Origin: Nitrosomonas sp. Nm51
GTDB lineage: Bacteria; Pseudomonadota; Gammaproteobacteria; Burkholderiales; Nitrosomonadaceae
Direction: 5' to 3'
DNA length: 43,696 nt
NCBI RefSeq assembly: GCF_900111165.1
Contig: NZ_FOGH01000023.1
Span: forward strand, 1-43,696
The notes below the pieces were generated by a model. It made no database searches. It had not been told where the DNA came from and worked only from the letters and a program-made list of their open reading frames with translations. Position 1 is the first letter of the stretch; every line of letters starts with the position of its first letter. The position numbers and the translations under genes are program-made. Below, in pieces: positions 38,674-43,696 of this stretch.

Positions 38674-39231
38674 ATGGCAAGTTTAGAGACGCCTGTATGT
38701 GAATTTGGTTGGAAAGCGGTAGATTTTGATTTATTGGGTGTTGACGGAAAGCGTCATAACTTGGCTTCGGCTAAAGGTGAAAATGGATTGCTGGTCATGT
38801 TTATTTGCAACCATTGTCCCTATGTAAAGGCGATTCAGGATAGACTTGTCCGGGATGTAAGCGAATTAAAGCAATACGGCATTAATGCTGTCGCAATTAT
38901 GTCGAATGATCCTGCTGACTATCCTGAAGATTCGTTCGATAACATGATGCGTGTTGCTGCGGAGTTAAATTATCCATTTCCCTATGTATGGGATGAGACA
39001 CAGGAAGTCGCCAAAGCCTACGGGGCTGTGTGTACCCCTGATTTTTTTGGTTTTAACAGCGCGCTTGAGCTGCAGTATCGTGGCCGCCTGGATGCGTCAC
39101 GCAAAGAGGCCGCAGCGCCAGATGTGCGGCGTGATTTGTTTGAAGGCATGCTACAGGTTGCAAAAACAGGCCGAGGGCCTGAAGATCAAATTCCTAGTAT
39201 CGGATGTTCAATCAAGTGGCGTTCAGAGTAA
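38674..39231 (+). CDS. Thioredoxin-fold redox protein
   Basis: A 185-residue thioredoxin-like protein of the AhpC/TSA-Redoxin clan. It has an active-site CNHC at about residues 45-48 (MFICNHCPYVKAI), followed by VAIMSNDPADYPEDSFDNM and GAVCTPDFFGFN with a cis-Pro-like TP. The specific substrate is unknown. No signal peptide is visible, so it is probably cytoplasmic. Start at ATG 38674, ten bases after AAGGAG; an ATG at 38665 is only one base from that Shine-Dalgarno and is less likely. The next gene starts two bases after its stop, suggesting cotranscription. Confidence 0.88.
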   Translation: MASLETPVCEFGWKAVDFDLLGVDGKRHNLASAKGENGLLVMFICNHCPYVKAIQDRLVRDVSELKQYGINAVAIMSNDPADYPEDSFDNMMRVAAELNYPFPYVWDETQEVAKAYGAVCTPDFFGFNSALELQYRGRLDASRKEAAAPDVRRDLFEGMLQVAKTGRGPEDQIPSIGCSIKWRSE

Positions 39232-39233
39232 AC

Positions 39234-40028
39234 GTGTTAGACGATGTTATTGCAGTTGTCAGAAAAGTGGCGCGGGAAGAAGTTATGCCGCGCTATCTGC
39301 AGGTTACCAGGCAAATAAAAATTGATGGCAGCAGCTATACTGAAGCAGATGTTGCTGCGCAAGCGGTTTTGTTTAAAGCGCTTTGCGCCATCCGCCCGGG
39401 TGCCGTGATGGGCGAAGAAATGTCTGAGGAAGAACAACATACTCAGTGGCTTCGTGGAATAAATGGGGAATCAGATGGTTTGTGGAGTATAGATCCAATT
39501 GATGGTACATCCAATTTTCTCAATGGCTTGCCTTATTTCGCGATTTCGGTCGCTTGGATGAGGCAGGGCAAAAGCGTGTTAGGTGTTGTTTATAATCCAG
39601 CTACCGATGAAATGTTTTATGCTGAGCAGGGACGCGGCGCTTTTTTGAATGATAAGTCCTTACCGATTAAAAGTCATGCATCTAAATTGTCGACTGCAAT
39701 CGCCAATGTTGATTTAAAGCGTCTGCGTAAAAAGCTTGCAGTAGAAGTTGCTGCGAATCCGCCGTACGCCTCACAACGTAATTATGGTGCATGCGCACTG
39801 GAATGGTGTTATACCGCAGCAGGCTTTTTTGATTTGTATTTACATGGCGGTCAAAAGCCATGGGATTATGCGGCCGGTAGTCTGATACTGGAAGAAGCGG
39901 GTGGTTATATGTCCGGCTTTGAGCATGATGATTACTGGGCCGGCCCTCCTTGGCGGCGTTCTGTTATTGCAGCACTGGATGCGGATTTATTTGTACGTTG
40001 GCGTGATTGGGTGCGCGAACATCAATAA
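39234..40028 (+). CDS. Inositol monophosphatase family protein
   Basis: A 264-residue member of the Mg2+-dependent, Li+-sensitive phosphatase family. Metal-binding motifs are intact: GEE at about residues 60-62, DPIDGTSNF at 87-95, and KPWDYAAGSLILEEAGG near the C-terminus. Possible substrates are inositol-1-phosphate, histidinol phosphate (HisN-type) or 3'-phosphoadenosine phosphate; sequence alone does not decide. The GTG start at 39234 lies two bases after the stop of the thioredoxin-like gene and gives a family-like N-terminus. An ATG at 39204 would overlap that gene by 28 bases and is less likely. Confidence 0.88.
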   Translation: MLDDVIAVVRKVAREEVMPRYLQVTRQIKIDGSSYTEADVAAQAVLFKALCAIRPGAVMGEEMSEEEQHTQWLRGINGESDGLWSIDPIDGTSNFLNGLPYFAISVAWMRQGKSVLGVVYNPATDEMFYAEQGRGAFLNDKSLPIKSHASKLSTAIANVDLKRLRKKLAVEVAANPPYASQRNYGACALEWCYTAAGFFDLYLHGGQKPWDYAAGSLILEEAGGYMSGFEHDDYWAGPPWRRSVIAALDADLFVRWRDWVREHQ

Positions 40029-40083
40029 AATTTTTAGGAAGCAGCCAGTCTTTCATGCTTTGTAGCGCGCAGGTGAAAAATAA

Positions 40084-41520
40084 TTGAAAATAATCATTCT
40101 TGGAGCAGGCCAGGTCGGGGCATCCGTTGCAGAAAGTCTGGTAAGTGAAGCCAACGACATAACAATGGTCGATGTCGATCCAGAACGGTTGTCTTTGCTG
40201 CAGGATCGATTGGACTTGCGTACAGTAGTCGGTAACGCTTCACATCCATCCATACTGGTGAGTGCAGGTGCTGAGGATGCAGATATGGTGCTCGCGGTTA
40301 CAGCACACGATGAAACAAATCTTGTATCCTGCAAGCTGGCAGCGTCTCTATTTAACACGCCCACTAAAATCGCGCGTATCCGGTCCTCGGAGTACCTTGC
40401 GCATTCGGAAATATTTTCGACAGCAAATTTTTGCGTTGATTTCGCGATTTGCCCGGAGCAGATTCTGACAGAATATATTGAAAATCTAGTTGAATTTCCT
40501 GAGGCATTACAGGTGCTGGATTTCGTCGAGGGAAAAGTCAGCCTGGTGGCAGTGCGTGCTTTGTACGGTGGGCTTCTTGTAGGACAGCAATTACAGGAGT
40601 TGCGTAAACATGTGCCGAACGTCGATACGCGTGTTGCAGCAATTTTCCGTAAGAACCGTCCGATCATTCCTGAGGGCGATACGATAATCGAGGCGGAAGA
40701 TGAAGTGTTTTTTATTGCTGCATCTGAAAATATTCGTGCTGTAATGCGTGAACTGCGTAATATGGATAAACCGGTAAAGCGTGTCATGATTGCAGGTGGC
40801 GGCAAGATAGGCAGACGTCTTGGGAAAACGCTGGAGAAAGATTATCAGGTCAGAATCATTGAGCAGAATTATAAAGTCAGCGAACGGCTTGGGGCCGAAT
40901 TGCATCATACACTGGTTTTACATGGTGATGCGACAGATGAAAAACTGCTTGAAAGCGAAAATATTGCCGAGATGGATATGTTTTGCGCAGTAACGAACGA
41001 TGACGAAAACAACATTATGGCAGCATTACTGGCCAAGCGTCTGGGTGCGCGCAAGGTAATTGCCTTGATTAATCGGCGTGTCTATGTTGATCTGGTGCAA
41101 AGTGGCGGTATAGATATTGCCATCTCGCCAGCGCAGGTTACCATTGGTTCATTACTCGCTTATGTGCGCCAGGGTGATGTGGTGGCGGTCCACAGTCTGC
41201 GACGTGGAGCGGCCGAAGCGCTTGAACTGGTAGCGCACGGCGACCCACAATCGTCCAATGTGGTAGGCCGGAAAATTGAAGATATCGAATTGCCCAAAGG
41301 TGCTACGATTGGTGCAATAGTGCGCGGTTTGCCGCTTGCGAGTGATGTTTACGATGCAGCGTTTAAAGAGCATGCTAATACTAAGGTTGCAGTCAAAGTC
41401 ATCATTGCACACCATGATACGGTGATTGAATCAGGGGATCATGTCATTCTGTTTGTAGTTAACCGGAAAATGATCCGGGAAGTGGAAAAATTGTTCCAGG
41501 TAAAGGTTGGTTTTTTATAA
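40084..41520 (+). CDS. trkA: Trk system K+ uptake protein TrkA
   Basis: A 478-residue cytoplasmic regulatory subunit of the Trk K+ uptake system. It contains two tandem RCK units: the first RCK_N begins KIIILGAGQVGASVAESL with a GxGxxG nucleotide site, followed by RCK_C at about 140-220. The second RCK_N starts near residue 230 (VMIAGGGKIGRRLGKTL) and RCK_C runs to about 455. It binds NAD(H) and ATP and gates TrkH. The start is TTG 40084 with AGGTGA seven bases upstream. The gene is followed by trkH with a 16-base gap. Confidence 0.97.
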   Translation: MKIIILGAGQVGASVAESLVSEANDITMVDVDPERLSLLQDRLDLRTVVGNASHPSILVSAGAEDADMVLAVTAHDETNLVSCKLAASLFNTPTKIARIRSSEYLAHSEIFSTANFCVDFAICPEQILTEYIENLVEFPEALQVLDFVEGKVSLVAVRALYGGLLVGQQLQELRKHVPNVDTRVAAIFRKNRPIIPEGDTIIEAEDEVFFIAASENIRAVMRELRNMDKPVKRVMIAGGGKIGRRLGKTLEKDYQVRIIEQNYKVSERLGAELHHTLVLHGDATDEKLLESENIAEMDMFCAVTNDDENNIMAALLAKRLGARKVIALINRRVYVDLVQSGGIDIAISPAQVTIGSLLAYVRQGDVVAVHSLRRGAAEALELVAHGDPQSSNVVGRKIEDIELPKGATIGAIVRGLPLASDVYDAAFKEHANTKVAVKVIIAHHDTVIESGDHVILFVVNRKMIREVEKLFQVKVGFL

Positions 41521-41536
41521 GCAGAGTAATAGTTCA

Positions 41537-42994
41537 ATGAACCAACTTCTTGCTGTTGTCAATGTGCTTGGCAAAATGATCATGGTATTTGGATTGACAA
41601 TGCTGTTTCCACTGGGCTTGGCTTTATTAATCAACGATGGCGCAGGCTGGGTATTTGAAGAATCCATCCTGATGACATCAGGTATTGGTTTAATTATGTG
41701 GTTAGTCACGCGCCGTTACAAACGCGAACTGCAAACACGTGATGGTTTCTTGCTGGTTGTGCTTGTGTGGTCGGTTTTGCCTGCTTTTGCCATGTTGCCG
41801 TTTTTGTTTTATTTGCCCGAGTTAAGCGTAAGTATGGCATATTTCGAGGCGGTTTCAGGTTTAACGGCAACAGGGGGAACAGTATTGACCAATCTAGACC
41901 ATTTGCCGTTATCGATCAATTTGTGGCGAGGTGAAATCGTCTGGTTAGGCGGCATGGGTTTGATTGTGCTGGCAGTTGCGATTTTGCCTTTACTGGGTGT
42001 GGGTGGGCGGCAAATTTTCAAGGCTGAAACGCCGGGACCCATGAAGGAAAGCAAATTAACGCCGCGGATAGCAGAGACCGCCAAAGGGTTGTGGTTGATT
42101 TATGCCTGGTTGACACTGGCATGCATAATGGCTTATCGATGGGCAGGCATGGATTGGTTTGATGCGGTCATGCACGCTTTTACCACGCTCGGACTGGGAG
42201 GATTTTCATCGCATGATGCAAGTTTCGGTTATTGGGATTCACCCTTGATCGAATTGGTTGCCATGTTTTTTATGCTGATAGCGGGGATAAATTTTGCTAC
42301 GCATTTTCTCGCTTGGCGCGCTAAAAATTTAATTTCTTATCGGTCTGATCCCGAAGCTGGCTGGTTTTTGCTTATTATGCTTGCGTGCTGTCTGGGATTT
42401 TCGCTATATCTGTGGTTCGTTGGTATTTATACCGACCCTTTGACAGCTTTGCGATATGCTAGCTTTAATGTTATTTCTGTGGCCACTACTACTGGCTACA
42501 GCAGCACAGATTATAGTGTGTGGCCAATTTTTATTCCATTCTGCATGCTTTTTTTATCCGCTTTTTGTACTTCTTCCGGTTCTACCGGGGGAGGTATTAA
42601 AATGATGCGTGCGAGAATCCTTTATCATCAAGTATATCGCGAGTTAATAACCATGATGCATCCCAACGCGGTTACACCTGCAAAACTTGGAAAAACAGTT
42701 ATTTCCAGTCGCATTGTATTTGCGGTTTTGGTATTCATTTTTATTTACTCTGTCAGTATCGTTATTATGACATTGATTCTGACATTGAGCGGATTGGACG
42801 AAATCACGGCTTTTTCGGCTGCGGTCGCTTGCATCAATAACCTTGGTCCAGGGCTTGGCGGGGTTGGTCCAGCTTCTACGTATGAATCATTAACAGACTT
42901 TCAGACGTGGGTTTGCAGTTTTGCCATGTTGTTGGGGCGATTGGAGTTTTTCACATTGCTGGTCGTTTTTATTCCCGCTTTCTGGAGGAAATGA
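41537..42994 (+). CDS. trkH: Trk system K+ uptake membrane protein TrkH
   Basis: A 485-residue inner-membrane K+ transporter of the SKT family with about ten transmembrane segments arranged as four pore-loop repeats. The filter segments are visible as TATGGTVL, TTLGLGGFSSHDAS, TTTGYSSTDY and the last one around INNLGPGLGGVGP. The intramembrane gate SSGSTGGGIKMMR lies after the third repeat. Start at ATG 41537 (MNQLLAVVNVLGKM), 16 bases after trkA; a start at 41507 would overlap trkA and is less likely. It works with TrkA, immediately upstream. Confidence 0.96.
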   Translation: MNQLLAVVNVLGKMIMVFGLTMLFPLGLALLINDGAGWVFEESILMTSGIGLIMWLVTRRYKRELQTRDGFLLVVLVWSVLPAFAMLPFLFYLPELSVSMAYFEAVSGLTATGGTVLTNLDHLPLSINLWRGEIVWLGGMGLIVLAVAILPLLGVGGRQIFKAETPGPMKESKLTPRIAETAKGLWLIYAWLTLACIMAYRWAGMDWFDAVMHAFTTLGLGGFSSHDASFGYWDSPLIELVAMFFMLIAGINFATHFLAWRAKNLISYRSDPEAGWFLLIMLACCLGFSLYLWFVGIYTDPLTALRYASFNVISVATTTGYSSTDYSVWPIFIPFCMLFLSAFCTSSGSTGGGIKMMRARILYHQVYRELITMMHPNAVTPAKLGKTVISSRIVFAVLVFIFIYSVSIVIMTLILTLSGLDEITAFSAAVACINNLGPGLGGVGPASTYESLTDFQTWVCSFAMLLGRLEFFTLLVVFIPAFWRK

Positions 42995-43070
42995 ATTGCT
43001 CGTTACAATACATGCGAATGGCAGCTAAATGTGTATGCAATTAGCGGTTTAAAAGCAAGGGGGAGTTCAA

Positions 43071-43457
43071 GTGGGGAATTTAAAACCATTAGGGGGTGTT
43101 AAAGTGCTGATTGTCGATGATAGCAGCACAATTCGAAGAAGTGCCGAAATTTTTTTGAATGATTTTGGGTGTGAAATTATTTGTGCTTTAGATGGTTTTG
43201 ACGCTATGGCTAAAATTGTTGAAAATCATCCGGACATTATTTTTATTGATGTTGTTATGCCGCGGCTGGATGGTTATCAAGCATGTCAGTTAATTAAAAA
43301 AAATCCGCGTTTTCAAGCTACTCCTGTCATTATGCTGTCAAGTAAAGATGGATTATTCGATAAAGCAAGAGGCCGCATGGCCGGTTCAAATGAATATCTG
43401 ACCAAGCCTTTTACAAAAGAAGAATTATTACAGGTTATCCAGATGCATGCGTTGTAA
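43071..43457 (+). CDS. pilG: PilG-like single-domain response regulator
   Basis: A 128-residue receiver-only protein. VLIVDDSSTIRRSAEIFL, phosphoacceptor Asp in FIDVVMPRLDGYQAC, VIMLSSKDG-LFDKARGRMAGS and EYLTKPFTKEELLQ closely follow PilG of the twitching-motility chemosensory (Chp/Pil) system. It would receive phosphate from a ChpA-type kinase and promote type IV pilus function. The start is GTG 43071 with GGGAG upstream. Only about 240 bases follow in the window; no pilH, pilI or pilJ gene is visible in them. Confidence 0.92.
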   Translation: MGNLKPLGGVKVLIVDDSSTIRRSAEIFLNDFGCEIICALDGFDAMAKIVENHPDIIFIDVVMPRLDGYQACQLIKKNPRFQATPVIMLSSKDGLFDKARGRMAGSNEYLTKPFTKEELLQVIQMHAL

Positions 43458-43696
43458 TTCAGCAACAATTATATAGTATCGTTATTTATCGTTGCTAATT
43501 AAAAGGTAAATTTTCTTGAGTCGTGAAAAGCTAGGTTATAAAAATTATGAGAAAGCTGTAAAAATTATTAACAGTATGATTATTATAATTAATATAGTGT
43601 TTATACCCAGAGTCCCCACGGTTGTAGTGGAGATTTTATGACAAATGACTTGACTTTATGGTGTAAGGTCGACTAGCCTGTGGGACGCAGCGGTTG
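43458..43696. other. AT-rich stretch at the right edge after pilG
   Basis: No gene is identified in the remaining 239 bases. The region 43531-43600 is very AT-rich. A short CCAC/GTGG hairpin with a seven-base loop lies at 43616-43630. Any pilH/pilI gene would have to begin beyond the window. Confidence 0.4.

Noticed and set aside
43616..43680. Short reading frame or structured RNA at the right edge
   Set aside because: The only frame is 12 codons (ATG 43638) and the hairpin is weak; nothing supports a gene.

Overview
The window reads as one continuous piece of a betaproteobacterial chromosome. It most likely comes from a Nitrosomonas-like ammonia oxidiser (order Nitrosomonadales). This is inferred from protein sequences and gene order: recA-recX-alaS, rsmB next to a DUF4390 gene and ntrYX, fmt-def-dprA-smg, aroA-cmk-rpsA-ihfB-lapA, and a tkt-gap-pgk-pyk-fba block alongside a pyrophosphate-dependent phosphofructokinase paired with a membrane pyrophosphatase. 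No rRNA, tRNA, CRISPR array or intact transposase gene was seen.

Layout. (1) 0.4-4.8 kb, minus strand: recA, recX, a small exported OB-fold protein and alaS, tightly packed. (2) 5.1-9.4 kb, plus strand: adk, pfp and hppA, closed by a very strong hairpin terminator. adk appears to begin with ATC. (3) 9.7-16.6 kb, minus strand: def, fmt, rsmB, DUF4390, an NtrY-like kinase and an NtrX-like regulator whose AAA+ domain has lost its catalytic motifs. (4) 16.7-22.2 kb, plus strand: LysM protein, dprA, smg, topB; a terminator then separates them from a small minus-strand membrane protein. (5) 23.0-27.5 kb, plus strand: aroA, cmk, rpsA, ihfB, lapA. (6) 27.9-34.9 kb, plus strand: tkt, gap, pgk, pyk, fba. 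(7) 34.9-35.3 kb: a gene-free run of palindromes that looks like a non-autonomous IS200/IS605-type remnant. (8) 35.3-38.5 kb, minus strand: rsmE, argA, yggX and a CYTH protein. (9) 38.7-43.5 kb, plus strand: a thioredoxin-fold protein, an inositol-monophosphatase-family enzyme, trkA, trkH and a PilG-like response regulator.

How the genes fit together. PPi-dependent phosphofructokinase, the K+-independent H+-pumping pyrophosphatase and the tkt-to-fba block form a carbon module suited to an autotroph. PPi from biosynthesis can be used reversibly at the fructose-6-phosphate step or turned into a proton gradient. Most other genes are housekeeping: translation, protein maturation, DNA repair and topology, aromatic and arginine synthesis, and K+ uptake.

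The points most worth a second look are the ATC start of adk, the palindrome cluster between fba and the CYTH gene, the catalytically dead NtrX-type regulator, and several unexplained inverted repeats in the longer intergenic gaps. Nothing here amounts to a clearly new multi-gene system; the palindrome cluster is the best candidate for an undescribed element.
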